The translations under genes and the position numbers were made by a program. Source: Oscillospiraceae bacterium Marseille-Q3528 (GTDB taxonomy: Bacteria; Bacillota; Clostridia; Lachnospirales; Lachnospiraceae). From it: a DNA stretch of 64,000 bases. Below the pieces are notes generated by a model. It made no database searches, had not been told where the DNA came from, and saw only the letters and a program-made list of their open reading frames with translations. The stretch covers positions 62,001-126,000 of the forward strand of contig JAGTTR010000009.1 of the NCBI GenBank assembly GCA_018223385.1. Reading direction: 5' to 3'. Position 1 is the first letter of the stretch, and each line of letters starts with the position of its first letter. Below, piece after piece: positions 42,674-51,919 of this stretch.

Positions 42674-43261
42674 ATGGCAGACAGTGTTTATTATGATCCC
42701 TGGTCAAATACAAAAACAAAGAGCGGACTGGATGCAGATCTTGTGATTTCCGCGCTGCAGAAATGTATCCGCCGTGGAGAAGAGGAGCTGGCCCTGCGCA
42801 TGGCGTATGAGCTTTATATTACATCTACCTTCCACGAAGAGAAAATGTGGAATCGGCTTCTGGTTATTTCCGTGGAGGATATCGGCTTCGGCAATACCGA
42901 TGCACCGATGTTTGTCAAGACTATGAATGATTTGAGAAAAGAATTCGCATATGGCGATGGGGACCGCCCGATTTTCTTCATGCACGCGATCCGTTATCTG
43001 TGCAAATGTAAGAAGGAGCGTTCTACCGACCATATTAAAAATATCATCATGAAGGAATTTGAGGCAGGTTATGTGCCGGAGATTCCGGATTATGCCATGG
43101 ACATGCACACCATCAAGGGAAGAGCAATGGGCAGAGATGTTTTCTACTTCCTGAACGAGGCGAGCAAGGTAGAGCCGTTATGGGAGGATTATGATGATTC
43201 TTATCGTCAGACCCTGTACAAGATGTGCGAAGAAGAAGCTAAGAAAAAAGAAGAAGAGTAA
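42674..43261 (+). CDS. Stand-alone RarA/MgsA C-terminal-domain protein
   Basis: The 195-residue product matches the C-terminal region of the replication-associated AAA ATPase RarA/MgsA but has no P-loop or AAA core. The landmark stretch is ALQKCIRRGEEELALRMAYELY, RRLLVISVEDIGFG-like (NRLLVISVEDIGFGNTDAP), then FMHAIRYLCKCKK and IPDYAMDMHTIKGRAMGRD. In RarA this domain mediates tetramerisation. The start at 42674 after AAGGAGGAG is preferred; an upstream in-frame ATG at 42638 adds unrelated residues. It is placed between importer genes, so a link to nucleotide metabolism is possible but unproved. Confidence 0.8.
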   Translation: MADSVYYDPWSNTKTKSGLDADLVISALQKCIRRGEEELALRMAYELYITSTFHEEKMWNRLLVISVEDIGFGNTDAPMFVKTMNDLRKEFAYGDGDRPIFFMHAIRYLCKCKKERSTDHIKNIIMKEFEAGYVPEIPDYAMDMHTIKGRAMGRDVFYFLNEASKVEPLWEDYDDSYRQTLYKMCEEEAKKKEEE

Positions 43262-43276
43262 ACAGGAGGAAAAGAA

Positions 43277-44440
43277 ATGAAAAAGTTACTGGCATTATTA
43301 CTGACCGGTGCAATGGCAGTAGGTATGCTTGCAGGCTGCGGTTCTTCTGACAGCAGCACAGACAAGGCAGAGGATTCCACAGAGGCAGCAGACAGCACAG
43401 ACGAGGCTGCAGCTGATGATGGCGAGAAGGCTGAGGTTTATGTGTTCATCAAAAACAGAGGAGACCTTTCCTACTGGGACAGCATGGCTGAGGGTGGAGA
43501 CAGAGCAGCAACAGAGCTGGCTGACAAGGCCAACATACATGTCATCGAGACAACTGCGGATCTGCAGGCAAATCTGACTGCCATGTATGAGGCGGCAGAT
43601 GCCGGCGCAGATCTGATCATCACAGCATCTGACTTTAAGGATAACCTGGTAGAGATTGCTAACGAGTATCCGGATCTGGCAACTGTTATTCTGAACGAGA
43701 ACGTGCTAGACCAGGCTGAGAACGGCAACATGTATGGTGTTGATTTCTCCGTATCTGAGGCTTCTTTCCTCGCCGGTATCGCTGCAGCTGATGTTGCATC
43801 CTCCGGTGTAGAGGGCACAAGCGGTGCAAAGACTGTGGGCTTTATCGGCGGTATGGACGAGACTGTTCCCATCCAGGAGTTCTTCGTTGGTTACATTCAG
43901 GGTGCGAAATATTTCGATCCTGATACAAAGATCGTTTATAACTATGTTGGTGCATGGAACGATCCTGACACGGCAAGAACACAGGCTCTGACACAGTACA
44001 ATGATGCCGGTGCCGATGTGATCTTTGCTTGCGCAGGCGGATCCGGCAACGGTGTACATACAGCAGCAGCCGAGGTTGGCAAATATGTCATCGGTGTTGA
44101 TTCCGACCAGTCCTTAATGTACACAGAGGATCCCGATATCCAGAGCAGATTCGTTACTTCTGTTATCAAACAGTGCGGAAATGTGATTTACGCTACGATC
44201 CAAGAGTACCTGGACAAAGGTACCCTTCCTTTCGGTGAGTACCAGGTAAAGGGCGTTGCTGATGATGCTGCAGGTATTGTAGAGAACGATCTGTACAACT
44301 CCATCGTATCCGATGCGGGCAAAGCAGCCATCGAAAAAGCAAAATCCGAGATGTCTGACGGTACACTGAAGGTTGAGGGTGCGGTCGGCAAACAGCAGGA
44401 TGAGATCAAGGCAATGATCGATCAGTATATCAACCAGTAA
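43277..44440 (+). CDS. BMP family nucleoside-binding lipoprotein
   Basis: The 387-residue product is the extracellular binding component of the nucleoside ABC importer (BMP/PnrA family). It has a lipobox at LAGC (Cys near 18), an acidic Ser/Asp/Glu linker, then the binding fold with YVFIKNRGDLSYWDSMAEGGD, DAGADLIITASDF, and later GFIGGMDETVPIQEFFVGYIQG and DVIFACAGGSGNGV. Strong AGGAGG upstream and biased codons suggest high expression. It is the last gene before the TPP riboswitch. Confidence 0.94.
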   Translation: MKKLLALLLTGAMAVGMLAGCGSSDSSTDKAEDSTEAADSTDEAAADDGEKAEVYVFIKNRGDLSYWDSMAEGGDRAATELADKANIHVIETTADLQANLTAMYEAADAGADLIITASDFKDNLVEIANEYPDLATVILNENVLDQAENGNMYGVDFSVSEASFLAGIAAADVASSGVEGTSGAKTVGFIGGMDETVPIQEFFVGYIQGAKYFDPDTKIVYNYVGAWNDPDTARTQALTQYNDAGADVIFACAGGSGNGVHTAAAEVGKYVIGVDSDQSLMYTEDPDIQSRFVTSVIKQCGNVIYATIQEYLDKGTLPFGEYQVKGVADDAAGIVENDLYNSIVSDAGKAAIEKAKSEMSDGTLKVEGAVGKQQDEIKAMIDQYINQ

Positions 44441-44470
44441 TTGGATCCATACGGATACAGAACTGATAAT
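44441..44470 (+). promoter_or_regulatory. Putative promoter of the thi operon
   Basis: TTGGAT at 44441-44446 and GATAAT at 44465-44470 (18-base spacer) would start transcription just before the TPP riboswitch. Confidence 0.45.
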
Positions 44471-44479
44471 TGGATATGG

Positions 44480-44572
44480 AAAAACGGGAGCTTGTAAGAC
44501 AGGCTGAGAGGAAGGTGTGACCTTCGACCGAAAACCTGATTTGGATAATGCCAACGGAGGGACACCCGCTGC
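44480..44572 (+). promoter_or_regulatory. TPP riboswitch
   Basis: The leader has the thi-box signatures in order: ACGGGAGCTTG, GGCTGAGAGG, GACC, then ACCTGATTTGGATAATGCCAACGGAGGGA. This is the aptamer that binds thiamine diphosphate and turns down thiamine genes. A terminator follows at 44601-44628 before thiS. Confidence 0.95.
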
Positions 44573-44600
44573 GAAGCAGAGGGAGTAATAAAGCACAGAA

Positions 44601-44628
44601 GGGGCTGCCAGATCGGCAGCCCCTTTTT
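44601..44628 (+). terminator. Terminator of the TPP riboswitch
   Basis: GGGGCTGCC at 44601-44609 pairs with GGCAGCCCC ending at 44623, followed by TTTTT. It lies about 29 bases after the aptamer, as expected for the off-state. Confidence 0.85.
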
Positions 44629-44686
44629 GCGCGGTTTTATGAAGGGCGTATCTGAACCTTCAAATTGGGAAAAAGGAGGGATTGAA

Positions 44687-44881
44687 ATGGTAACCGTAAA
44701 TGGAGAAGCACGATCCATCGCAGGACTTACACTGCAGGATTACCTGAAGACGACCAGCTATGATCTCACCCGGATCGCGGTGGAGAAAAACGGAGAGATC
44801 GTTCCGAAAGCCCGGTACGGCAGTACCGTACTGCAGGATGAGGATTGCATCGAAGTAGTAAGCTTTGTGGGAGGTGGCTGA
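44687..44881 (+). CDS. thiS: Sulfur carrier protein ThiS
   Basis: ThiS carries the sulfur for the thiazole ring as a C-terminal thiocarboxylate. The 64-residue ubiquitin-like product ends VSFVGGG, giving the required C-terminal Gly-Gly. The start at 44687 follows AAAAGGAGGG; an upstream in-frame start at 44627 overlaps the riboswitch terminator and is rejected. thiF starts immediately after the stop. Confidence 0.95.
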   Translation: MVTVNGEARSIAGLTLQDYLKTTSYDLTRIAVEKNGEIVPKARYGSTVLQDEDCIEVVSFVGGG

Positions 44882-45517
44882 ATGATCCCATCAAAGGAAG
44901 AGTGGATGCAGGTGCTGGAATTGCGGCATGGGAAGGAGCGGCAACGGGCGTTTTCCAACGCCACGGTTGCGGTATGCGGGCTGGGAGGCTTAGGATCCAA
45001 CGTGGCTGTTTCCCTGGCCCGGGCAGGGATCGGTAAGCTGATCCTCATGGATTTTGACCGGGTGGACATTACCAACCTGCACAGGCAGCAGTATAAGGTG
45101 ATACAGCTTGGACGTCCCAAGGTGGAGGCACTGGCGGAAAACTTACGGGAGATCGCACCCTATACGGAGCTGGAGCTGCACGATGTGAAGATCACGGAGG
45201 AGAACGCCCCGGCGCTGCTGGCAGAGGCGGATGTGGTGTGCGAAGCCTTTGATAATCCGGTATGCAAGGCCATGCTGGTGAACGTGGTGCTGGAGCAGAT
45301 GCCGGAGAAATATCTGGTGGCAGGCTCCGGCATGGCGGGCATGAAGAGTACCAATCTCATCCGCACGAGAAGGATCACCGACCATTTTTATCTGTGCGGG
45401 GACGGCGTCAGTGATGTGAACGACGGCATGGGACTGGTGGCACCCCGGGTGATGGCTTGCGCAGCCCATGAAGCACATATGATCCTGCGGATTCTGTCAG
45501 GAGAACTGGAAGCATAG
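44882..45517 (+). CDS. thiF: ThiS adenylyltransferase ThiF (short family)
   Basis: ThiF adenylates the C terminus of ThiS. The 211-residue product is an E1-like Rossmann enzyme with [43 protein letters not shown] at the N-terminal half, and Cys-bearing [12 protein letters not shown] later. It lacks the extra domains of MoeB and is the small clostridial type found with thiS-thiG-thiH. Start is the ATG directly after thiS. Confidence 0.94.
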   Translation: MIPSKEEWMQVLELRHGKERQRAFSNATVAVCGLGGLGSNVAVSLARAGIGKLILMDFDRVDITNLHRQQYKVIQLGRPKVEALAENLREIAPYTELELHDVKITEENAPALLAEADVVCEAFDNPVCKAMLVNVVLEQMPEKYLVAGSGMAGMKSTNLIRTRRITDHFYLCGDGVSDVNDGMGLVAPRVMACAAHEAHMILRILSGELEA

Positions 45518-45533
45518 AAAGAAGGAAGATTAC

Positions 45534-46304
45534 ATGAAAGACGACAAATTGGTCATTGGCGGTCATACGTTTGACTCGCGTTTTATTCTGGGCTCAGGAA
45601 AATATTCCATGAAACTCATTGAGGCAGCAGTGCAGGATGCCGGTGCCCAGATCATTACCCTGGCGGTGCGCCGGGCAAACACAAAGGAACAGGAGAACAT
45701 CCTGGACTATATCCCGAAGAATGTGACGCTGCTGCCCAACACCAGCGGTGCGAGAAATGCCCAGGAGGCCATCCGCATCGCACGGCTTGCCAGAGAGCTG
45801 GGCTGCGGTGATTTTGTGAAAATAGAGATCATGCGGGACAGCAAATACCTGCTGCCGGACAATCAGGAAACCATCAAGGCCACAGAGGTGCTGGCCAAGG
45901 AGGGCTTTGTGGTCATGCCTTACATGTACCCGGATCTGAACGTGGCCAGAGATCTGGTGGACGCCGGTGCAGCTGCTGTCATGCCGCTGGCATCCCCCAT
46001 CGGTTCCAACAAGGGACTGGCTACCAGAGAATTTATCCAGATCCTCATTGATGAGATCGACCTGCCCATCATTGTGGATGCGGGCATCGGCAGACCGTCC
46101 CAGGCGTGCGAGGCCATGGAGATGGGCGCTGCGGCCATCATGGCAAACACGGCGCTGGCAACCGCAGGAGATCTTCCGCTCATGGCTTCTGCTTTCAAAA
46201 AAGCCATCGAAGCCGGACGACAGGCATATCTGGCAGGCCTGGGCCGCGTGCTGACCCGGGGCGCATCCGCATCCGATCCGCTCACCGGATTTCTGCGCAA
46301 TTAG
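45534..46304 (+). CDS. thiG: Thiazole synthase ThiG
   Basis: ThiG condenses dehydroglycine, deoxyxylulose-5-phosphate and ThiS-thiocarboxylate to the thiazole phosphate. The 256-residue TIM-barrel protein has [17 protein letters not shown] at the start, the [17 protein letters not shown] segment and the late [27 protein letters not shown]. It lies between thiF and thiH. Confidence 0.97.
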   Translation: MKDDKLVIGGHTFDSRFILGSGKYSMKLIEAAVQDAGAQIITLAVRRANTKEQENILDYIPKNVTLLPNTSGARNAQEAIRIARLARELGCGDFVKIEIMRDSKYLLPDNQETIKATEVLAKEGFVVMPYMYPDLNVARDLVDAGAAAVMPLASPIGSNKGLATREFIQILIDEIDLPIIVDAGIGRPSQACEAMEMGAAAIMANTALATAGDLPLMASAFKKAIEAGRQAYLAGLGRVLTRGASASDPLTGFLRN

Positions 46305-46310
46305 GGGGCG

Positions 46311-47570
46311 ATGGGAATGGAAAATCAGTTTTTTGTAGATTCCTCTTACCTTTCCCCGGAAGCGCTGGAGAAAAAGCACCGGCTGGAAACCGATCCGTCC
46401 AGCAGAAAGAACCATATGGAATATCTGCCGGGCATGGAGCAGATCCGGTCCGATGTGCGCGATCAGGTGATGGCGCAGATGCAGTCCTACGATTACAGCA
46501 AATATACGGCCAGGGATGTGCTGGCAGCGCTGGAGCATGAGACGTGTTCCATCGAGGACTTTAAGGCACTGCTTTCCCCGGCGGCGGAACCGTTTCTGGA
46601 GCAGATGGCCCAGCGGGCCAGACGGGAGACGGGCAAGCATTTTGGCAACACGGTGTATCTGTTTACCCCTTTGTACATTGCCAATTACTGTGAAAACTAC
46701 TGCGTGTACTGTGGGTTTAACTGCTATAACCACATCAACCGCATGAAGCTGTCCATGGAGCAGATTGAAAAAGAGATGAAGGTCATCGCCGACAGCGGCA
46801 TGGAGGAAATCCTCATTCTCACCGGCGAGAGCCGCAGCCAGAGTGACGTCCATTATATCGGGGAGGCCTGCAAGCTGGCCCGGAAATATTTTCGCATGGT
46901 GGGGCTGGAGATTTATCCGGTGAACACCGATGAGTACCGATATCTCCACGAATGCGGCGCTGACTATGTGACCGTTTTTCAGGAAACGTATGATGCGGAT
47001 AAATATGAAACCCTGCATCTGATGGGACATAAGCGGGTATGGCCGTACCGGTTCGAGGCCCAGGAACGTGCCCTCATGGGCGGCATGCGAGGCGTGGCGT
47101 TCTCGGCACTGCTGGGACTGTCGGATTTCCGCAAGGATGCACTGGCCAGCGCTCTGCACGTGTACTATCTGCAGCGGAAATACCCGTATGCGGAAATGTC
47201 CCTGTCCTGCCCGCGGCTTCGTCCCATCATCAACAATGACAAGATCAATCCGCTGGATGTGCATGAAAGCCAGCTCTGTCAGGTCATCTGCGCGTACCGG
47301 ATCTTCCTGCCCTTTGTGGGCATCACCGTGTCTTCCAGAGAGAGCGCTTCCTTCCGGGACGGCATCGTGAAGATCGCGGCCACCAAGGTGTCTGCCGGGG
47401 TTTCCACCGGTATCGGGGATCATGAGAGCAAGTACAGCGGCAAAGAGGCCGACGGGGAGCAGGGCGACGAGCAGTTTGAGATCGACGATGCCCGCAGCCT
47501 GGAAACCATGTATCAGGACATTGCGGACGAAGGGCTGCAGCCGGTACTGAACGACTATTTGTATGTGTGA
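46311..47570 (+). CDS. thiH: Tyrosine lyase ThiH (radical SAM)
   Basis: ThiH cleaves tyrosine to dehydroglycine and p-cresol with SAM, the anaerobic route to the thiazole nitrogen. The 419-residue product contains the radical-SAM cluster CENYCVYCGF (CxxxCxxC). It also has LILTGESRS and the C-terminal EQFEIDDARSLETM block. Start could be the ATG at 46311 or 46317. It overlaps a possible upstream thiED start but the preferred thiED ATG lies 10 bases downstream of its stop. Confidence 0.96.
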   Translation: MGMENQFFVDSSYLSPEALEKKHRLETDPSSRKNHMEYLPGMEQIRSDVRDQVMAQMQSYDYSKYTARDVLAALEHETCSIEDFKALLSPAAEPFLEQMAQRARRETGKHFGNTVYLFTPLYIANYCENYCVYCGFNCYNHINRMKLSMEQIEKEMKVIADSGMEEILILTGESRSQSDVHYIGEACKLARKYFRMVGLEIYPVNTDEYRYLHECGADYVTVFQETYDADKYETLHLMGHKRVWPYRFEAQERALMGGMRGVAFSALLGLSDFRKDALASALHVYYLQRKYPYAEMSLSCPRLRPIINNDKINPLDVHESQLCQVICAYRIFLPFVGITVSSRESASFRDGIVKIAATKVSAGVSTGIGDHESKYSGKEADGEQGDEQFEIDDARSLETMYQDIADEGLQPVLNDYLYV

Positions 47571-47580
47571 GGATAACAAA

Positions 47581-49050
47581 ATGAGAAGAATAGATACGAC
47601 CCTTTATTTTATCACCGACAGCACCGGCTGGGACGAGGACGAATTCCTGCGCCGGGTGGAGCTGGCCCTCATGGGCGGCGCCACCATCATGCAGCTGCGG
47701 GAGAAAAACCGGACGACGAGAGAGTATATGGCGCTGGCGGAAAAAGTACATACGCTGGCGAAAAAATATCAGGTGCCTCTCATCATTGATGACCGGGTGG
47801 ACGTGGCGCTGGCGGTGGACGCGGAGGGTGTCCATGTGGGACAGTCCGATCTGCCGGTTTCCCTGGCCCGTTCCCTCATGGGAGAGGACAAAATCGTGGG
47901 AGCCACGACGAAAACAGTAGCCCAGGCACAGGAGGCTTACGAACAGGGGGCAGATTATCTGGGTGTGGGGGCCATTTATCCCACCACCACCAAGGTAAAA
48001 ACCGTGCTCACTTCCCCGGACACCCTGCGGGACATCTGTCAGGCTGTGCCCATTCCGGTCAACGCCATCGGCGGCCTGAACATGGAAAATCTTGATGTGT
48101 TACAGGGCATTCCCATTGCGGGCATCTGTGTGGTATCCGCTATCATGAAGGCAACGGATCCCAGAAAAGCGGCAGAAGAGTTAAAGGCTGCGGCGGAAGA
48201 GCTGAAGACCCAGGCCCATGCAGGCGAAGAAAAACCGCCGAAAAAAATGAAGACGGCACTGACCATCGCAGGCAGCGACAGCAGCGGCGGCGCCGGCATC
48301 CAGGCGGATTTAAAAACCATGACCATGAACGGTGTGTTTGCCATGAGTGCGGTGACCGCGCTGACGGCCCAGAACACCACCGGCGTCACGGCCATTGAGG
48401 AAGCTTCCCCGGCATTTTTAAAGGAACAGATGGATGCGGTATTTTCTGACATTTTCCCGGATGCGGTGAAGATCGGCATGGTGTCTTCCAGTGAACTGAT
48501 CCACGTCATTGCCGATGGGCTGACCCAATGGAAGGCCCGGCATATCGTGGTGGATCCGGTGATGGTGGCCACCAGCGGTTCTTCCCTTTTGAAGACCGAT
48601 GCCATCCAGACGCTGATGGACCGGCTGCTGCCTCTGGCGGAGCTGGTGACACCCAACATTCCTGAGGCCCAGATGCTGTCCGGCATGGATATCCATGATG
48701 AAAAGGACATGGAAGCAGCAGCAAAGATCATCGGCGATACCTTTGGCTGTGCCGTGCTGTTAAAGGGCGGCCACAGCATCAACGATGCCAACGATCTGCT
48801 GTATATGGGCGGCAGGAGCCGGTGGTTCCTGGGCAAACGAATCCACAATCCCAACACTCACGGCACCGGCTGTACCCTGTCCAGCGCCATTGCCTCCAAC
48901 CTGGCCAAGGGATTTTCTCTGGAGGAATCGGTGAAACGGGCGAAAGCCTACATTTCCGGTGCACTGGCTGACATGCTGGATCTGGGGGCAGGTTCCGGCC
49001 CCATGAACCACGGCTTTGCCCTGACCGGGGAATTTGCGAAGGAGGCATAA
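47581..49050 (+). CDS. thiED: Fused thiamine-phosphate synthase and HMP(-P) kinase (ThiE-ThiD)
   Basis: The 489-residue product joins two enzymes. Residues 1-210 form ThiE, which couples HMP-PP to the thiazole phosphate. Its motifs are MQLREKNRTTREY, DDRVDVALAVDAEGVHVGQSD, GATTKT and NAIGGLN. After a Lys/Ala-rich linker (about 195-222), residues 223-489 form ThiD, which phosphorylates HMP. It has TIAGSDSSGGAGIQADLKTM, the VDPVMVATSGS block and THGTGCTLSSAIA. The start at 47581 is preferred over 47563 because GAGG fits it. Confidence 0.94.
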   Translation: MRRIDTTLYFITDSTGWDEDEFLRRVELALMGGATIMQLREKNRTTREYMALAEKVHTLAKKYQVPLIIDDRVDVALAVDAEGVHVGQSDLPVSLARSLMGEDKIVGATTKTVAQAQEAYEQGADYLGVGAIYPTTTKVKTVLTSPDTLRDICQAVPIPVNAIGGLNMENLDVLQGIPIAGICVVSAIMKATDPRKAAEELKAAAEELKTQAHAGEEKPPKKMKTALTIAGSDSSGGAGIQADLKTMTMNGVFAMSAVTALTAQNTTGVTAIEEASPAFLKEQMDAVFSDIFPDAVKIGMVSSSELIHVIADGLTQWKARHIVVDPVMVATSGSSLLKTDAIQTLMDRLLPLAELVTPNIPEAQMLSGMDIHDEKDMEAAAKIIGDTFGCAVLLKGGHSINDANDLLYMGGRSRWFLGKRIHNPNTHGTGCTLSSAIASNLAKGFSLEESVKRAKAYISGALADMLDLGAGSGPMNHGFALTGEFAKEA

Positions 49051-49054
49051 ATCC

Positions 49055-50224
49055 ATGAAAGAAAAATATACTTCCCTTTTTGAAAACGGTTTGATCTGGT
49101 TTGGGGCGGCGGTGTCCCTGGCAGAGATCCTCACCGGCACCTATTTTGCACCGCTGGGCTTTTCCAGGGGCCTGCTGGCCATCCTCGTGGGCCATGTCAT
49201 CGGCTGCCTCATGCTGTTCTGCGCCGGTGTCATCGGCGGCAGTGTGCGCAAAAGTGCCATGGAAACGGCGAAAATGAGCTTTGGCAGCAAGGGTGGCCTG
49301 CTGTTCTCCGTGCTGAACATTGTCCAGCTGGTGGGCTGGACCGCCATCATGATCTACGACGGGGCGCTGGCAGCAGACGGTGTCATTGCCGCAGGCAAAT
49401 GGATCTGGTGCCTGCTCATCGGCGGTCTCATCATTGTGTGGATCGTCATTGGCATTGAAAATCTGGGAAAGATCAATACCGTGGCCATGGCGGCGCTGCT
49501 CATCCTTACGGTCATCTTAAGCTTTACCATTTTTGGAAAAGACACGATGGCCAGCGCAGGCGGCGACATGATGTCCTTTGGGGCAGCGGTGGAGCTGTCT
49601 GTGGCCATGCCCCTGTCCTGGCTGCCCCTCATCAGTGACTACACCCGGGAAGCCAAAGAGCCGGTGAAAGCTACGGCGGTCAGCGCCATCGTCTACGGCA
49701 TCGTCAGCTGCTGGATGTATGTCATCGGCATGGGTGCGGCCATTTTTACCGGAGAATCGGATATTGCCCAGATCATGGTAAAAGCGGGCCTTGGCATTGC
49801 AGGCCTTCTGATCATCGTTTTTTCCACGGTGACAACGACCTTCCTGGATGCTTACTCCGCCGGGATTTCCAGCGAGTCCCTGTCTGAAAAGCTCAGCGGT
49901 AAATGGATGGCTGTGGCGGTGACCGTCATCGGTATTGTGGGCGCCTGCTTCTTCCCCATGGACGACATCACCGATTTCCTCTATTTCATCGGCTCGGTAT
50001 TCGCTCCCATGATCGCCATTCAGATCGCAGACTTTTTCCTGTTGAAGCAGGATCATCAGGAGCAAAGTGCGGACGTGCTGAACCTGGTTGTGTGGTTTGT
50101 GGGCTTTGTCCTGTACCGGCAGCTCATGAAGGTGGACATCCCGGTGGGCAACACCCTGCCGGATATGGTGGTTACCATCGTGCTGAGCGTGGCGGCCAAC
50201 AAGCTGTTCCGCAGGAAACACTAA
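49055..50224 (+). CDS. cytX: CytX-type putative hydroxymethylpyrimidine transporter
   Basis: The 389-residue protein has about 11-12 transmembrane helices and NCS1-like features (WFGAAVSLAEILTGTYFAPLGF, DYTREAKEPV). CytX genes are TPP-riboswitch associated and predicted to import HMP or a thiamine pyrimidine precursor. The operon has no thiC, so uptake of HMP is the likely source of the pyrimidine half here. The start at 49055 follows AAGGAGG; an in-frame ATG at 49034 lies inside thiED. Confidence 0.85.
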   Translation: MKEKYTSLFENGLIWFGAAVSLAEILTGTYFAPLGFSRGLLAILVGHVIGCLMLFCAGVIGGSVRKSAMETAKMSFGSKGGLLFSVLNIVQLVGWTAIMIYDGALAADGVIAAGKWIWCLLIGGLIIVWIVIGIENLGKINTVAMAALLILTVILSFTIFGKDTMASAGGDMMSFGAAVELSVAMPLSWLPLISDYTREAKEPVKATAVSAIVYGIVSCWMYVIGMGAAIFTGESDIAQIMVKAGLGIAGLLIIVFSTVTTTFLDAYSAGISSESLSEKLSGKWMAVAVTVIGIVGACFFPMDDITDFLYFIGSVFAPMIAIQIADFFLLKQDHQEQSADVLNLVVWFVGFVLYRQLMKVDIPVGNTLPDMVVTIVLSVAANKLFRRKH

Positions 50225-50241
50225 GAAACTTCACTTTTTCT

Positions 50242-50270
50242 GCATGGAAGATCAAACGGCCGCATACGAT
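50242..50270 (+). promoter_or_regulatory. Possible sigma-E (mother-cell) promoter of spoIVA
   Basis: CATACGAT at 50263-50270 fits a CATA-NNN-T sigma-E -10, with GCATGG near 50242-50247 as a weak -35. The sequence is the only good match before spoIVA, which is a sigma-E gene in Bacillus. It is a by-eye call. Confidence 0.4.
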
Positions 50271-50299
50271 GATAGCAGGATAAGTGAAGGGGGCCAGTC

Positions 50300-51772
50300 A
50301 TGGAACATTACGATGTGTATAAAGATATACAAGCCCGGACAAAGGGAGAGATTTACATAGGGGTCGTGGGGCCGGTGCGCACCGGAAAATCCACGTTCAT
50401 CAAGCGGTTTATGGATCTTCTGGTGCTGCCGGGCATGGAGGATGAGCGGGCCAGGCTGCAGGCCAGGGATGAACTGCCCCAGAGCGCCGCAGGCCGCACG
50501 ATCATGACGACGGAGCCGAAGTTCATTCCCAAAGAGGCGGCTGTCATCCGCCTGGGGGAGGACATTGAGGTAAAGGTGCGGCTCATCGACTGTGTGGGCT
50601 TTCTCGTGGAGGGCGCTGCCGGGCATATCGAGGACGACGGAGAGCGGATGGTGAAAACGCCCTGGTTCGACCACGAGATCCCCTTTGCCCAGGCGGCGGA
50701 GATCGGCACCCAGAAGGTGATCTGCGACCATTCCACCATCGGCATTGCGGTGACGGGCGACGGCTCCTTCGGGGAGCTGCCCCGGGAAGCCTTCGTTCCG
50801 GCAGAGGAGAAGACGGTGGGAGAGCTGAAACGCATCGGCAGGCCCTTCGTGCTGCTGGTGAATTCCCAGAAGCCCTACAGCGAGGAGGCGCAGGGGCTGG
50901 CGCGGGAGCTGGAGAAAAAGTATGCGGTCAGCACCTTATGCATGAACTGCGAGCAGATGAAAAAAGAGGATATTTACCGGCTGCTGGAGCAGGTGCTCTA
51001 TGAATTCCCGGTGCAGCAGATCGAGTATTACATCCCCAAATGGGTGGAAATGCTGGAGGAGAGCCATGAGATCAAGCAGGATCTGCTGGAAAATGTCCGG
51101 GCCTACATGGATGGCATTGAGAAGGTGCGGGATGTCCGGAACCGGGAATTCACGGCCCAGAGCAGCTTCATCCGCGCCATGAAGCAGGAGGCCATGGATC
51201 TGTCCTCGGGTACCCTGAAGGTGCAGGTGGACTTTGATCCGGCCTACTATTACCGGACACTCAGCGAGCTCACCGGCGCGGCCATCGACGGGGAATATCA
51301 GCTCATTGCGGCGGTGCGGGAGCTGTCCAAAATGAAAAAGGAATATGAGCAGGTACAGGATGCCCTGCAGGCGGTGCGGATGAAGGGCTATGGCGTCATC
51401 AGCCCGGTGAAGGGAGAGATCACGCTGGAGGAGCCGGTGGTCATCCGCCAGGGCAACAAGTACGGCGTCAAGATCCGCTCGGAAGCCCCGTCCATCCATC
51501 TGATCCGCGCCAACATCGAGACGGAGATCGCCCCCATCGTGGGCAGCGAGCAGCAGGCCAACGACCTGATCGCCTACATCAGGGAAAACCAGCAGACCGA
51601 GGACGGCATCTGGAATACGAACATCTTCGGAAAATCCGTGGAACAGCTGGTGGAGGACGGCATCCGCGGAAAACTCACCCGCATCGGCGACGAGTGCCAG
51701 GAAAAGCTGCAGGATACGATGCAGAAGGTGGTCAACGATCTCAGCGGTGGCATGGTGTGCATCATCATCTAA
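50300..51772 (+). CDS. spoIVA: Stage IV sporulation protein A
   Basis: SpoIVA is an ATPase that polymerises on the forespore surface to anchor the coat. The 490-residue product has Walker A GPVRTGKST (about 24-32), IDCVGFLVEGAAGHIEDD, and ends in a hydrophobic GGMVCIII, the conserved C terminus. Length is normal. It marks the organism as a spore-former or descendant. It is monocistronic, with its own promoter and terminator. Confidence 0.97.
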   Translation: MEHYDVYKDIQARTKGEIYIGVVGPVRTGKSTFIKRFMDLLVLPGMEDERARLQARDELPQSAAGRTIMTTEPKFIPKEAAVIRLGEDIEVKVRLIDCVGFLVEGAAGHIEDDGERMVKTPWFDHEIPFAQAAEIGTQKVICDHSTIGIAVTGDGSFGELPREAFVPAEEKTVGELKRIGRPFVLLVNSQKPYSEEAQGLARELEKKYAVSTLCMNCEQMKKEDIYRLLEQVLYEFPVQQIEYYIPKWVEMLEESHEIKQDLLENVRAYMDGIEKVRDVRNREFTAQSSFIRAMKQEAMDLSSGTLKVQVDFDPAYYYRTLSELTGAAIDGEYQLIAAVRELSKMKKEYEQVQDALQAVRMKGYGVISPVKGEITLEEPVVIRQGNKYGVKIRSEAPSIHLIRANIETEIAPIVGSEQQANDLIAYIRENQQTEDGIWNTNIFGKSVEQLVEDGIRGKLTRIGDECQEKLQDTMQKVVNDLSGGMVCIII

Positions 51773-51793
51773 AAAAGAAAAATGTGTGGAAAG

Positions 51794-51829
51794 AGAATGT
51801 CCGGTTTTGTCAGGCCGGGCGTTCTTTTT
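51794..51829 (+). terminator. Terminator after spoIVA
   Basis: AGAATGTCCGG at 51794-51804 pairs with CCGGGCGTTCT (51815-51825, two mispairs), followed by TTTT. Confidence 0.75.
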
Positions 51830-51897
51830 GCGTTTTACAGAAAAAACTGTCTGAAATAAAAATAATTGATAAAACGATGGAAGGAACGGGAAGGACA

Positions 51898-51906
51898 TGC
51901 TATAAT
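51898..51906 (+). promoter_or_regulatory. Extended -10 promoter of the purine permease
   Basis: TGC followed by TATAAT at 51901-51906. The -35 is weak at the usual spacing. The leader is short and no purine riboswitch motif is seen. Confidence 0.5.
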
Positions 51907-51919
51907 AGGAGCCGATGGG

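Noticed and set aside
45594..47579. 661-residue open frame on the minus strand opposite thiG and thiH
   Set aside because: It lies antisense to two clearly conserved thiamine genes, is rich in His/Gln/Arg as expected from the reverse of GC-rich coding sequence, and shows no recognisable domain or ribosome site.
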